Shown: positions 46,936 to 56,157, counted from the first letter of the stretch. The stretch: DNA of 64,000 nucleotides from CAVQCX01 sp963775335 (GCA_963775335.1 CAVZIJ010000003.1:992001-1056000), one strand, 5' to 3'. The notes: a model not told the origin generated them from the sequence alone. Numbers and translations: made by a program.

Positions 46936-47338
46936 ACGTCAGAAGAGACTCACTTTCGGAGCCTTGACTACATCAACCGTTGCAGCGGCGGTATCGGTCT
47001 GGACACTGACAAGCTCGGACACGCTGGCGAGCGCTACCCCCGAGCATGACATTGTGTTGGGCACGGAGAACGTGGTAACAGGTCCGATACGTCTAGTCCG
47101 TCACACTGATACGCCGACGTCCGGCTCCGCAAGGATTGCACCACCAACTGGACAAGGAACTTCTTCGGGCAACGAGGAACCCGACATGCTGGCTTTCGGC
47201 GCTGAGGTCGTACGGCTAGATGAAGTCTTGACGCGAATTGAGGAGAAGGGCCGTTCGGCGGCCAAGCAATTTGAGGAACTGAGTAGGAAGATCGACCATA
47301 CGCTAGGCCAGCTTCAGGCTTGGCTTGAAGAGGAGTAG
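46913..47338 (+). CDS. Unknown membrane-anchored protein with C-terminal coiled coil
   Basis: I do not recognise the family. The 141-aa product has an N-terminal basic stretch, one membrane or signal segment (LTFGALTTSTVAAAVSVWTL, about 13-32), a Thr/Ser/Pro-rich middle, and a charged helical end (VVRLDEVLTRIEEKGRSAAK then FEELSRKIDHTLGQLQ). GGAGGAACGGGAAG precedes the ATG. It overlaps the end of the DUF3467-like gene by 23 bp and is followed 3 bp later by another coiled-coil gene, so the three form one unit. Confidence 0.6.
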   Translation: MRMQRSIERQKRLTFGALTTSTVAAAVSVWTLTSSDTLASATPEHDIVLGTENVVTGPIRLVRHTDTPTSGSARIAPPTGQGTSSGNEEPDMLAFGAEVVRLDEVLTRIEEKGRSAAKQFEELSRKIDHTLGQLQAWLEEE

Positions 47339-47341
47339 AAC

Positions 47342-47659
47342 GTGCAGCGTGATCAAGCTGGCGACGCTCCCGTTATTGCGGCTCTTGCCAGGAAGGCGAA
47401 GAGTTGGGCCGAGTGGGCGGAGGTAGTGGCATCGCTCGGAACCCGATTTGAAGCAGTGGACAACCGTCTGACGAAGCTCGAGGAATGCTGCAACAAAGTG
47501 CAAGAGGAAGTCGACAGAGCGACTAGCTTGATGGCAACAGTCCCTGCCAAGGTCGAGAAACTCGTCCGTCGGATTCAAGCACAGCAACTCACATCGGATC
47601 TACCAGCACAAACGCCGTTGCCCGCGCCGAAGAAAAGCCGTAATCGCAACCCAGTGTAA
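47342..47659 (+). CDS. Unknown coiled-coil protein
   Basis: A 105-aa protein from a GTG start 3 bp after the previous stop. It is helical throughout (LARKAKSWAEWAEVVASLGT, VDNRLTKLEECCNKVQEEVD, VPAKVEKLVRRIQAQ) and ends in a Pro/Lys-rich tail. No family recognised. Its heptads resemble the C-terminal half of its upstream neighbour, suggesting that the two proteins pair. Confidence 0.6.
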   Translation: MQRDQAGDAPVIAALARKAKSWAEWAEVVASLGTRFEAVDNRLTKLEECCNKVQEEVDRATSLMATVPAKVEKLVRRIQAQQLTSDLPAQTPLPAPKKSRNRNPV

Positions 47660-48974
47660 GCCTCGCGGACTTGGCGACCCACCGATAAGCCCATCGGGGT
47701 CGGACCACGCTAACCGCATGATGGTCAATCAAATTCGTCCCAGAATTACTCGTTATTGGCTCTTAGATTGCCCATTTCGCCATCAGAATTGGCGTTGTAA
47801 GCGGCTTCCGGCTCCCTCAGGTGGTAGTAGTCGCCCGCATCTCTGACCGGCCTTCCCCCGGCGAGAAGCTTCCGGGCATCCGGGTCAGGGCATCGGGGTC
47901 TCGCCTTGTTGCATCCGATCACGAATGACAATAAGGCGAGATCCCCCTTTTCCGCATCTGATCGCAAATAATGCATCTACGGTTGCAGGATGAAGCCGCT
48001 GTAGGATGCCGTAAGCCCGTGACCCGCATCGCTCGCGCATATCATCAAACGTCTCGGCATTTTCGTCTTTCGTGCAACCTGATCGGTGCGGTTCGCTCCT
48101 CACCCCTTCCTACTCGTTGCGAGCGAAGGGCTCTCCGCGGACCAAGCTCCCAGTGACCGGCCTTATGCGGGCGCGACATTGCCTCTCACATCGAAACCGG
48201 AAGTCGAGCAAAGACCGCGTTCCGCCGTCCGGAGCGGTGATGAAATGCAACGCCGGACTCCGGCCCGGACCCTATGCGCCCCCGGGTCTCTACTGGGCTC
48301 GCCGAGTCATCGGAGCGACTGTGCTCGGCCTTCCATGCTCGCGGTCGATTGGCCGTGCTTGACGGCACAAATACACCTGTGGCAATTAACCCACCGCGGC
48401 GCCGGCCAATGCACCGATCGAAGTATAAACCCCGCGCGCCCTGTTCCATGTGTATACTCTACTGCAATAGTCTTAACATCGACGGCGGAGTCGCTGACCG
48501 GGAACATAGGTCACGAGCGCTGCCGGGCACACAGATCCAGACTTATCGGAAGCCGAGGAGAATGACCTCGGTGATCGGGCCACAGGCATTCGAGCGGAAA
48601 GAAGTGACTCGCTATGCCGTTCTCGGTAAAGCCGTTGTGGAGTCCCGGCACGGCTGACCGGGGGCTGAAGGCTCGACATTATTATTAGATGAATGATTCA
48701 GGCGCGGAGCACTACGCTACGCCGAACACCTGGATCGATTGACCGCGATCTGCGAGATGTCGACAGCGGCTGAGTAGGCCGCTTTCTCCGCCTTTGGATC
48801 CTCCCACGCTGCTCCGCGCAGGGTCATCAACGGCACGGCGACGTTGAATGCACTGCGCCAGGCAGTTGGCTGCCATATCAATTGCTGCCATGGATCGCCC
48901 GGACCTTTTGCGCGGATCAAGGCAGAACGGCAGATTCCTCTGCCAACACCCGACAGCAGCCACGGGAAAACGTG
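47660..48974. other. 1.3-kb region without a supported gene
   Basis: Short open frames on both strands have no family, no good ribosome binding site and changing composition. One minus-strand stretch (48717-48900) reads PWQQLIWQPTAWRSAFNVAV and may be a gene remnant. GC is visibly lower than in the flanks. It looks like degraded accessory DNA. Confidence 0.45.
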
Positions 48975-49139
48975 ATGACGAAAGAACGCCGAACCCGCCG
49001 GGAGCTCAAGAAGCAGCCCGTCATGACCCTCAAAGAGAAGAGGAAAGCGAAGAAATCGAAGGGGGGGCCAAGATCAGTTTTTTGGCAAGCGGGAAACCGG
49101 CCTGATCTCGATCGACCTGCAATCGCAGATCGGTCCTGA
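48975..49139 (+). CDS. Small basic protein of unknown function (54 aa)
   Basis: MTKERRTRRELKKQPVMTLK opens a 54-aa product that is about one third Lys/Arg, with KEKRKAKKSKGG following. Short basic proteins with this T/S-K-E-R-R-x-N/R opening recur in proteobacteria, but I cannot name a function; RNA or polyphosphate binding would fit its charge. The ribosome binding site is weak. It ends 66 bp before the Gly-rich exported protein gene. Confidence 0.5.
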   Translation: MTKERRTRRELKKQPVMTLKEKRKAKKSKGGPRSVFWQAGNRPDLDRPAIADRS

Positions 49140-49205
49140 AGGTCCCCGGTCGCACGGCGCTACGCCTGCCCGACCGGACACGGGTAACAATACCGAGGAA
49201 ACGAA

Positions 49206-49769
49206 ATGACCGATCGAAAGACCTTGCGGCGCACACTGGCCCTGATTCTGGGAGGCGCCATAACCTGTGGTGCCGCGACCAGCTTCGCCATGGATATGGG
49301 CAATATGATGAATCCGTCCAAATGGATGGGCGGCAACAATATGATGAGCCCCTCACGATGGATGGGGGGCAACAACAACCGCGGCTATTCTGACTATGGC
49401 GGCCCCGGTGGTTACGGAGGTCCCGGGTACGGCTACGGCGGCCCCGGTGGGTATGGCGGTCCCGGCTACGGGTACGGCGCCCCGGGTGGTTATGGCGCTC
49501 CCGGCTATGGCTACGGCGCTCCAGGTGGGTACGGTGGCGCCGCTCCGGGCTATGACGTCCCCGGTGGCGGCGCTCCCGGCTATGGCGCTCCCGCTGGGTA
49601 CGGTGGCGGCGCTCCCGGCTACGGCGCTCCCGCTGGGTACGGTGGCGGCGCTCCCGGCTACGGCGCCCCCGCTGGGTACGGTGGCGGCGCTCCCGGCTAT
49701 GGCGCCCCCGGTGGGTACGGTGCCCCCGGCTATGGCGCTCCGGGTGGATACGGCGGTGGCATGAGGTAA
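49206..49769 (+). CDS. Exported Gly/Pro/Tyr-rich repeat protein, candidate sulfur globule protein
   Basis: A 187-aa protein with a signal peptide (about 1-28, TLALILGGAITCGAATSFA then MDMG) followed by NMMNPSKWMGGNNMMSPSRW and about 130 residues of GGYGGPGYGYGAP-type repeats. Sulfur globule proteins of purple sulfur bacteria are small, secreted, and Gly/Tyr-rich with such regular repeats, and the apr operon 3 kb away shows that this organism oxidises sulfur, so a globule envelope role is the best inference. An unrelated structural or keratin-like protein is possible. GAGGAAACG precedes the ATG. Confidence 0.7.
   Translation: MTDRKTLRRTLALILGGAITCGAATSFAMDMGNMMNPSKWMGGNNMMSPSRWMGGNNNRGYSDYGGPGGYGGPGYGYGGPGGYGGPGYGYGAPGGYGAPGYGYGAPGGYGGAAPGYDVPGGGAPGYGAPAGYGGGAPGYGAPAGYGGGAPGYGAPAGYGGGAPGYGAPGGYGAPGYGAPGGYGGGMR
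49563..49718 (+). repeat. 39-bp intragenic repeat, four units (13 residues each)
   Basis: Four in-frame units encode GGGAPGYGAPAGY, the last with a G for A. The DNA copies are almost identical, so unit number could change by slippage without a frameshift. Confidence 0.85.
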
Positions 49770-50573
49770 ACGGCTATGCCCGGCGCTCGAGCGGACTGAT
49801 GCTCGCGCACCCGGCTTCCGCACGTCTCCGCCGCATAACGCTTTGCTGCGGTCCGAGCGACTGGGTACACCACTCGGCCGCAGGGCCGGCTACGCTTTCG
49901 TAGTCGGCCCTGCACCCCCCCATTCACGTCACCAGATTTGATAGGGCGCGGCCTCGAGTAGGACAGCAGCGTCGAGGGCCTCCGGGCCGAGGGTAAAGGG
50001 CTTGGCGAAGCGGCAGTAGAGATAGGCTCTTGAACCACATGAGACCGTAGGGGCTGTTGACAATTGCCGTTCGCGGTCCGATTACGGCCCTTGTCCGCGC
50101 TGACTGTGTTGCGGCTCGTCCCAATAGATCCACTATTCCTCAGCAGGGCGAGACTCATCACTGTCACACCAGACGTTTCTTCTTCATGAGATGCCTCCTG
50201 GAGGGTTCGTGATGGCGCATGCGTTGTAAGTGCAGGAAGGATTAGTTTTTAAGGACCTGAATAGTTACCGTCTAGATGCCTATGAAGCCGATGGTAACCG
50301 TGGTCGCTAAGCGACCGAAGCTGTGACCGAAATTCGGCGCAAGCGGTGACTCTTGAGGTCCGACTCCGCCCGGAAGCAGACCACGAGGGCCGGTACGAGG
50401 CCCTCTAGTTTTCTTTTGCCTCAAGAGCCCCGGCCAACGATATGTGCGTTCCATGGTCTCCTCCCGTGGCACTCCCTGTGCCCGCCCCGTCCTGACCGGC
50501 ACCGCCCGTTGCCGGCAGATTGGTCGAGACCGGCGCTGTCGCTACACTGACGCGGAACGCTCCCGGATCCTCC
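49770..50573. other. Intergenic region, 0.8 kb, only a hairpin seen
   Basis: Apart from the hairpin at 49880-49913 I find no supported gene. Minus-strand fragments such as NSPYGLMWFKSLSLLPLR (around 50000) look like gene remnants but cannot be assigned. Confidence 0.45.
49880..49913. terminator. Strong 15-bp hairpin downstream of the repeat protein gene
   Basis: GCAGGGCCGGCTACG (49880-49894) pairs with CGTAGTCGGCCCTGC (49899-49913), all but one G-U pair canonical, with loop CTTT. There is no T tract after it, so it is either a processed-end stabiliser or a terminator without classic U run. It lies 110 bp behind the stop codon. Confidence 0.5.
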
Positions 50574-51851
50574 ATGCCAACCACCCCGACCCACGCCGCG
50601 CTCAGCGACCTGCTGCGCACTATGTTCAGCCCACGCATGCTGGTGGCCCTGGCCATGGGCTTTGCCAGCGGCCTGCCGCTGCTGCTCACCGGTTCGCTGT
50701 TGCAAGCCTGGCTGCGCCAGGACGGGGTGGACCTGGGCACCATCGGACTGTTCACCCTGGTGGGCCTGCCCTATACGCTGAAATTCCTCTGGGCGCCGCT
50801 GCTCGACCGCTTCACCCTGCCGCTGTTCGGCCGCCGGCGCGGCTGGCTGCTGCTGGCCCAGGTGCTGCTGATGCTGGCGATCGCCGGCCTCGGCATGACC
50901 GACCCGGCGGGCGGTCCGTGGCTGGTGGCCCTGGTCGCCCTGTTGGTGACGCTCTTCAGCGCGGTGCAGGACACGGTGATCGACGCCTACCGGCGCGAGG
51001 ACCTGAGCGACCGCGAGCTCGGCTTCGGCTCCTCCATGTACGTCAACGGTTACCGCTTGGGCATGCTCCTGGCCGGCAGCGGCGGCCTGATCCTGGCCGA
51101 CCATATGAGCTTTCGGCTGGTGTACCTGCTGATGAGTGCGAGCCTGCTGGCCGGCGTCGTCACCACCCTGCTGGCGCGCGAGCCGGACAAGCCCGAGGGC
51201 GCGCCGAGCACCCTGGCCGAGGCGGTGGTCCAGCCGTTCGTCGAATACTTCCGCCGGCCGGAGGCCTGGACCATCCTCGCCTTCATCCTTTTCTACAAGA
51301 TCGGCGACGTGATCGCCACCAGCATCACCACCCCGTTCTATCTTGACCTCGGCTTCAGCAAGAGCGTGATCGGCGAGGTGGCCAAGCTGTTCGGCTTCTG
51401 GGCCACCATCGTTGGCGGCACCCTCGGTGGTGCCCTGCTGATCCGCATCGGCATCTACCGCGGCCTGTGGGTGTTCGGCTTCCTCCAGGCCATCTCCACC
51501 GCCGGCTTTGCCCTGCTGCCGCTGTTCGGCCCCAGCGTGCCGGCGCTGGCCGTGGTGATCGCCGGCGAGAACCTGGCCGGCGGCATGGGCACCGCTGCCT
51601 TCGTCGCCTTCATGGCGAGCATGACCAACAAACGCTTCACCGCCACCCAGTACGCCCTGCTCAGCTCGCTGATGGGCGTGCCGAGGGTCTTTGCCGCCGC
51701 CCCGGCGGGCTATCTGGCGGAATGGCTCGGCTGGCAGGGTTTCTTCGCCACGTGCGTGGCCGCGGCCATCCCCGGCCTGATCATCCTGCGCCGCTTCGGC
51801 GCCTGGCGCGAGGCCCGGTCCCTGCCGCAGACGGCGCCCGAGCAGGCCTGA
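50574..51851 (+). CDS. AmpG-like MFS transporter (muropeptide permease family)
   Basis: A 425-aa major-facilitator protein with 12 to 14 hydrophobic segments. AmpG features are FASGLPLLLTGSLLQAWLRQ, GLPYTLKFLWAPLLDRFTLP with GRRRGWLL, and SAVQDTVIDAYRREDL. AmpG imports anhydro-muropeptides for wall recycling. Homologues of this shape can also be general permeases, so the substrate is inferred. I start at ATG 50574; the upstream site is weak (CCTCC-rich). Codon use is GC-rich like the core genes, unlike the neighbours on the left. Confidence 0.85.
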   Translation: MPTTPTHAALSDLLRTMFSPRMLVALAMGFASGLPLLLTGSLLQAWLRQDGVDLGTIGLFTLVGLPYTLKFLWAPLLDRFTLPLFGRRRGWLLLAQVLLMLAIAGLGMTDPAGGPWLVALVALLVTLFSAVQDTVIDAYRREDLSDRELGFGSSMYVNGYRLGMLLAGSGGLILADHMSFRLVYLLMSASLLAGVVTTLLAREPDKPEGAPSTLAEAVVQPFVEYFRRPEAWTILAFILFYKIGDVIATSITTPFYLDLGFSKSVIGEVAKLFGFWATIVGGTLGGALLIRIGIYRGLWVFGFLQAISTAGFALLPLFGPSVPALAVVIAGENLAGGMGTAAFVAFMASMTNKRFTATQYALLSSLMGVPRVFAAAPAGYLAEWLGWQGFFATCVAAAIPGLIILRRFGAWREARSLPQTAPEQA

Positions 51852-52021
51852 GCACGGCGTGCTGTCTCACCGGCTAGGGGGGACTGGGAGCAGGCCTTGA
51901 TTTTGCCCGGGCCGCTTGATCCCGCAGGCGGAGGGGATAAGCAACAAGCCCTGACCCCGCCCTATCGGGATATAGAAATCGAGCCCGAACGGGCGCCCAT
52001 GCCCGCGCCCGATGTCAGCCT

Positions 52022-52462
52022 GTGACCGGCTGGCTGCTCGACACCAACATCCTCTCGGAGCTTCGGCGTGCGCACCCGGAGCCCAAGGTGGTCGCCTTTG
52101 TCGCCGCCCAGCCGCTCGATCGGCTCTTCATCAGCGTGGTGTCGCTCGCCGAGATCAGGTTCGGCATCGAGTTGGTCACGCACGCGAACCGGCGCGCCGA
52201 GCTTACGGACTGGCTGACCCTTAGAGTGAGGCCAATGTTCGAACAGCGCGCGCTGCTGGTCACCGAGGAGATCATGCTCAAATGGCGGCGGCTGGTCGAG
52301 GAAGGCCGCAAGAGCGCTCATGCGTTTTCCCAGCCTCACCTCATCATCGCGGCAACCGCCGCACATCATGGTCTCACGCTGGTTTCGCGCGACACCGGCG
52401 ACTATGCCAGGACGCGCGTGCCCCTGTTCCATCCGTGGGTCTCCACATGGGGCGAGCCGTAA
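52022..52462 (+). CDS. PIN-domain toxin (VapC/FitB type) with only a remnant antitoxin
   Basis: A 146-aa PIN ribonuclease: LLDTNILSELRR supplies the first Asp, SVVSLAEIRFGIEL the Glu, and HLIIAATAAHHGLTLVSRDT the late acidic residues. The start is a GTG at 52022 overlapping a TGA, the arrangement for antitoxin-toxin coupling. The frame that ends at that TGA reads only DIEIEPERAPMPAPDVSL behind non-antitoxin sequence, so the antitoxin appears truncated. An uncovered toxin would need to be silent, inactive or controlled from elsewhere. Confidence 0.85.
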   Translation: MTGWLLDTNILSELRRAHPEPKVVAFVAAQPLDRLFISVVSLAEIRFGIELVTHANRRAELTDWLTLRVRPMFEQRALLVTEEIMLKWRRLVEEGRKSAHAFSQPHLIIAATAAHHGLTLVSRDTGDYARTRVPLFHPWVSTWGEP

Positions 52463-52520
52463 GTCACAGAATGCGAGCCGCTTGCCGAGGACTTGTTCGC
52501 TCACAACGAGTGTCGGCCGG

Positions 52521-52553
52521 GTCTTGCAATCACGCGATGCGTGATTGCAAGAC
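52521..52553. repeat. Perfect 15-bp palindrome followed by CTGACCCC
   Basis: GTCTTGCAATCACGC, loop GAT, GCGTGATTGCAAGAC: a perfect stem, followed at once by CTGACCCC (52554-52561). The same CTGACCCC/GGGGTCAG signature bounds other elements at 51951, 57493-57547, 58004-58058 and 58410-58471. It lies between the PIN gene and aprM and may also end PIN transcription. Confidence 0.8.
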
Positions 52554-52813
52554 CTGACCCCTTTCCGTGCCACATAAATTTCTTCGATACCGGCATAATC
52601 TTTCTTGATTGAACTGTGGCGCAGTACAGGTACGGTAAGCGGCAAAACGCACCCCCCTGCCCTTTTGCCGATCGAATTGTTAAGCTAGTGGGAATATCAG
52701 CGGCGACTTCAAGCAGATAGAACGTTCATTCCGTGCGGGTTTCAAGGCTAAGAAACACTAGTCGAGAACCGTTATCAGTTTCATTATCGACCGGTGGCTG
52801 AAGGAGGCCAGGT

Positions 52814-53659
52814 ATGATGTTTACCAGCAATCCCATTTCCGAACTTTCCGCGTCCATACCGCCCATCGCGATGCAGTGGTACGTCGTTGCCATGTTCATC
52901 CTCGTGGCGGTCGGGACGATCCTGGATATGCTCCACAAGCGGAGTCCCGAGTACTTCTTCGAGAATGCGAGAAAGGCACAGAAAAGCGCCAAGCGCACCT
53001 TGAGCGGTGGCGAAAAGGCATCGCTTGCGATTCAGACGGTCGCTAGTGAAGTGCTGACCTCTTCGGAGTTCAAGAATACTCGCCGCCGGATCTCACACCT
53101 GTTCACGATGTATGGCTTAGTCGTCTTTATTGTCAGCACGGCGGTGCTGGTATTCGCCTACCCAACGCAAGCTGATGCAGGTATCTGGCCGGTTCTCTGG
53201 CACCTGGGCGCCCTGTCTCTCGCCTTCGGCGGTTACTGGTTCTGGTTCGCCATCCGCGTAGACGTCGCCTCCGAAGGTGTGAAGTGGTACAACTTCAACG
53301 GACGCGGCGACCTTTTCATCGTCGGCCTGATCTCCACGGCGACTTTCGCCCTGCTCTGGTCGTGGACCTTGGGGGCCGGTTGGCTGAACACGCTGTTCTT
53401 CGTACTGTTCGTCGCGAGCAGCACCGTGCTCTTCGGCTCTGTCTACTGGTCCAAGTTCGCGCACATGTTCTTCAAGCCGGCCGCGGCCTACCAGAAGAAG
53501 TGCATCTACGCGGATGGCTCGCGAGAGAATCTGCCCCAGGATTACGATCTGACGGATCCTGCCGTACAGAAACGTTTTCCTGATATCCCGGAATACATGG
53601 GGACCAACCCGCCCAACATGGGGCTCGGTATCACCCGCGAGCCCCCTCGTCACTACTAA
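52814..53659 (+). CDS. aprM: AprM, membrane anchor of APS reductase
   Basis: A 281-aa polytopic protein with about five to six hydrophobic segments (about 18-36, 92-112, 122-145, 165-185, 190-210). The loop KSAKRTLSGGEKASLAIQTV and the C-terminal tail KKCIYADGSRENLPQDYDLT are soluble. Its position 71 bp ahead of aprB is the aprMBA order of purple sulfur bacteria, where AprM is thought to bind AprBA to the membrane and pass electrons to quinone. AAGGAGG with six-base spacing sets the start at 52814. No haem or Fe-S motif is seen. Confidence 0.92.
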   Translation: MMFTSNPISELSASIPPIAMQWYVVAMFILVAVGTILDMLHKRSPEYFFENARKAQKSAKRTLSGGEKASLAIQTVASEVLTSSEFKNTRRRISHLFTMYGLVVFIVSTAVLVFAYPTQADAGIWPVLWHLGALSLAFGGYWFWFAIRVDVASEGVKWYNFNGRGDLFIVGLISTATFALLWSWTLGAGWLNTLFFVLFVASSTVLFGSVYWSKFAHMFFKPAAAYQKKCIYADGSRENLPQDYDLTDPAVQKRFPDIPEYMGTNPPNMGLGITREPPRHY

Positions 53660-53730
53660 GGGCTGGACGAATACCTGAATTAGTCTGAAGAACATTAACC
53701 GGCTACCGGACTCAACTACCGGAGGAAAAC

Positions 53731-54213
53731 ATGCCAACATTCGTCTATATGACTCGCTGTGACGGTTGTGGTCAGTGTGTCGATATCTGCCCGTCGGACA
53801 TCATGCACATCGACACGGTCACCCGTCGTGCCTACAACATCGAACCCAACATGTGCTGGGAGTGCTACTCCTGCGTCAAGGCCTGCCCGCATCAGGCGAT
53901 CGACTGCCGCGGCTATGCGGATTTCGCACCGCTGGGTCACTCGGTACGAGTGAAACGCGACGAGGAAAAGGGCGTCATCGCCTGGCGCATCAAGTTCCGC
54001 AACGGCGAAAAGGATATGGAGCTCCTGGCGCCTATCACGACCAAGCCCTGGGGGACGTGTATCCCTCAGCTGCGCGACGTGTCGGCTCCTTCGAAGGAGC
54101 AGCGCGACAGCGAGCTGCTGTACAACGAGCCCAAATATCTCCGACTCGACGATGGTGATTTGCGCACCCTCAAGTCTGCGGGCCTGAAACTGAAAGAAGG
54201 GGTGTACTACTGA
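53731..54213 (+). CDS. aprB: Adenylylsulfate reductase beta subunit AprB
   Basis: A 160-aa ferredoxin-like subunit with two [4Fe-4S] sites: CDGCGQCVDICPSD (first cluster) and CWECYSCVKACPHQAIDC (second). The C-terminal tail (about 105-160), with KPWGTCIPQLRDVS and DDGDLRTLKSAGLKL, wraps AprA in the known heterodimer. It passes electrons between AprA's FAD and the membrane. GGAGG precedes the ATG. Its stop shares one base with the aprA start (TGATG), so the two subunits are made together. Confidence 0.98.
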   Translation: MPTFVYMTRCDGCGQCVDICPSDIMHIDTVTRRAYNIEPNMCWECYSCVKACPHQAIDCRGYADFAPLGHSVRVKRDEEKGVIAWRIKFRNGEKDMELLAPITTKPWGTCIPQLRDVSAPSKEQRDSELLYNEPKYLRLDDGDLRTLKSAGLKLKEGVYY

Positions 54214-56081
54214 TGGCTTACAAAACAATTGTAGAAGACGATATTGACATCCTGGTCTGTGGTGCCGGCCTCGGTGGTACCGGGGCTGCATGGGAAGCCA
54301 GGTACTGGGGCCAGGACAAGAAGATCGTCATCGCCGAGAAGGCGAACATCGACCGTTCGGGTGCCGTGGCACAGGGGCTGTACGCCATCAACTGTTACAT
54401 GGGAACCCGTTTCGGCGAAAACAACCCGGAAGACCACGTCCGTTACGCGCGTATCGACCTGATGGGCATGGTGCGTGAGGATCTCGCCTTCGACATGGCT
54501 CGCCATGTGGACTCCGCCGTACACCAGTTCGAAGAGTGGGGTCTGCCGCTGATGCGCGACCCCAAGACCGGTGCTTACCAGCGTGAAGGCCGTTGGCAGA
54601 TCATGATCCACGGTGAGTCCTACAAGCCGATCGTCGCGGAAGCGGCGAAGAAGTCGGCCGACAAGGTATACAACCGTATCTGCGTCACCCATCTGCTGAT
54701 GGACGAATCCAAGGAGAACCGCGTCGCCGGTGCAGTCGGCGTCAACGTGCGTACCGGTGACTACCACGTGTTCAAGTCCAAGACCGTTATCGTTGCAGCC
54801 GGTGGCGCCTCCAACATCTACAAGCCGCGCTCCGTCGGTGAAGGTGCTGGCCGTGTCTGGTATGCTCCGTGGTCCTCCGGCTCGGCCTACGGGTTGCTGA
54901 TTACCGCTGGCGCCAAGATGACTCAGATGGAGAACCGCATCGTCCTGGCTCGATTCAAAGACGGTTACGGTCCGGTCGGTGCCTACTTCCTGCACCTGAA
55001 GACCTACACCCAGAACGGCCTGGGCGAAGAGTACGAATCCAAGTGGTGGCCGGATCTCCAGAAGATGGTAGGCAAGGAATATCTGGATCCGGAGGCTTCG
55101 CACAGAACCCATCGGCCCATTCCGACCTGCCTGCGTAACCATGCTCTGATCAGTGAGGTCAATGCCGGTCGCGGTCCGATCCACATGGTGACCATGGAAG
55201 CCTTCCAGGACCCGCATCTTGAAGAGATCGGCTGGCACAACTTCCTGGGCATGACCGTTGGCCAGGCGGTACTGTGGGCCGCGACCGACGTCGACCCGAA
55301 AAACGAGAACCCGGAGCTGACGACCTCGGAGCCGTATGTCATGGGTTCGCACGCCACCGGTTGCGGCGCCTGGTGCTCGGGTCCCGAGGATGTATCACCG
55401 GACGAGTATTTCTGGGGCTACAATCGTATGACCACGGTCGAAGGCCTGTTCGGTGCCGGCGATGCCGTCGGCGGTACCCCGCACGCGTTCTCCTCGGGCT
55501 CTTTCACCGAGGGCCGTCTGGCCGCCAAGGCTGCCTGCAAGTACATCGACGACGGTAAGGCCAAGGGTATCGTGGTATCCCAGAAGCAGATCGATGATCG
55601 CAAGGAAGAGATCTACAAGCCGCTGAATCACTACCGCGTATACCGCAACGAGATTACCGCCGGTTCGGTTAACCCCAACTATATCAACCCGCGCCAGGGC
55701 CTCGATCGCCTGCAGAAGCTGATGGACGAGTACGCCGGCGGTGCCTCGGTCAACTACATGACCAACGAGAAACTGCTGCACATCGGTCTCAAGAAACTCA
55801 AGATCATGGAAGAGGACCTTGAGAAACTCGCTGCAGAGGACATCCATGAACTGCTGCGCGCATGGGAGCTCAAGCATCGTGTTCTCACCTCTGAGGCCGT
55901 GATGCAGCACACCCTGTTCCGCAAGGAAACCCGTTGGCCTGGCTATTACTACCGAGGGGACTACCTCAAGCTGGACGACGAGAACTGGCATGTCCTGACC
56001 GTTTCCCGGCGCGATCCGAAGACGGGTGAATACACCATGGAGAAGGCGCCTTGCTACCACTTGGTTGATGATACCGAGTAG
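54213..56081 (+). CDS. aprA: Adenylylsulfate reductase alpha subunit AprA
   Basis: A 622-aa flavoprotein of the fumarate reductase type. The FAD motif is ILVCGAGLGGTGAAWEARYW (near residue 11), with NIDRSGAVAQGLYAINCYM, VIVAAGGASNIYKPRSVGEG and GLFGAGDAVGGTPHAFSSGS as flavin and substrate regions. In a sulfur oxidiser it runs in reverse, joining sulfite and AMP to APS in the cytoplasm. Length and motifs match the oxidative branch as in Allochromatium. It lies last in aprMBA and is followed by two strong hairpins. Confidence 0.98.
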   Translation: MAYKTIVEDDIDILVCGAGLGGTGAAWEARYWGQDKKIVIAEKANIDRSGAVAQGLYAINCYMGTRFGENNPEDHVRYARIDLMGMVREDLAFDMARHVDSAVHQFEEWGLPLMRDPKTGAYQREGRWQIMIHGESYKPIVAEAAKKSADKVYNRICVTHLLMDESKENRVAGAVGVNVRTGDYHVFKSKTVIVAAGGASNIYKPRSVGEGAGRVWYAPWSSGSAYGLLITAGAKMTQMENRIVLARFKDGYGPVGAYFLHLKTYTQNGLGEEYESKWWPDLQKMVGKEYLDPEASHRTHRPIPTCLRNHALISEVNAGRGPIHMVTMEAFQDPHLEEIGWHNFLGMTVGQAVLWAATDVDPKNENPELTTSEPYVMGSHATGCGAWCSGPEDVSPDEYFWGYNRMTTVEGLFGAGDAVGGTPHAFSSGSFTEGRLAAKAACKYIDDGKAKGIVVSQKQIDDRKEEIYKPLNHYRVYRNEITAGSVNPNYINPRQGLDRLQKLMDEYAGGASVNYMTNEKLLHIGLKKLKIMEEDLEKLAAEDIHELLRAWELKHRVLTSEAVMQHTLFRKETRWPGYYYRGDYLKLDDENWHVLTVSRRDPKTGEYTMEKAPCYHLVDDTE

Positions 56082-56104
56082 TAGGAGCGCAACAGGAAGA
56101 TTGC

Positions 56105-56139
56105 CCGAGGGGTCTCCACAGAATGTAGAGACCCCTCGG
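56105..56139 (+). other. 12-bp hairpin behind aprA
   Basis: CCGAGGGGTCTC pairs perfectly with GAGACCCCTCGG across an 11-nt loop, 24 bp after the aprA stop. No T tract follows, so it is probably a message-stabilising structure ahead of the true terminator at 56158. Confidence 0.7.
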
Positions 56140-56157
56140 CATTCCGCTGGGATTTGG

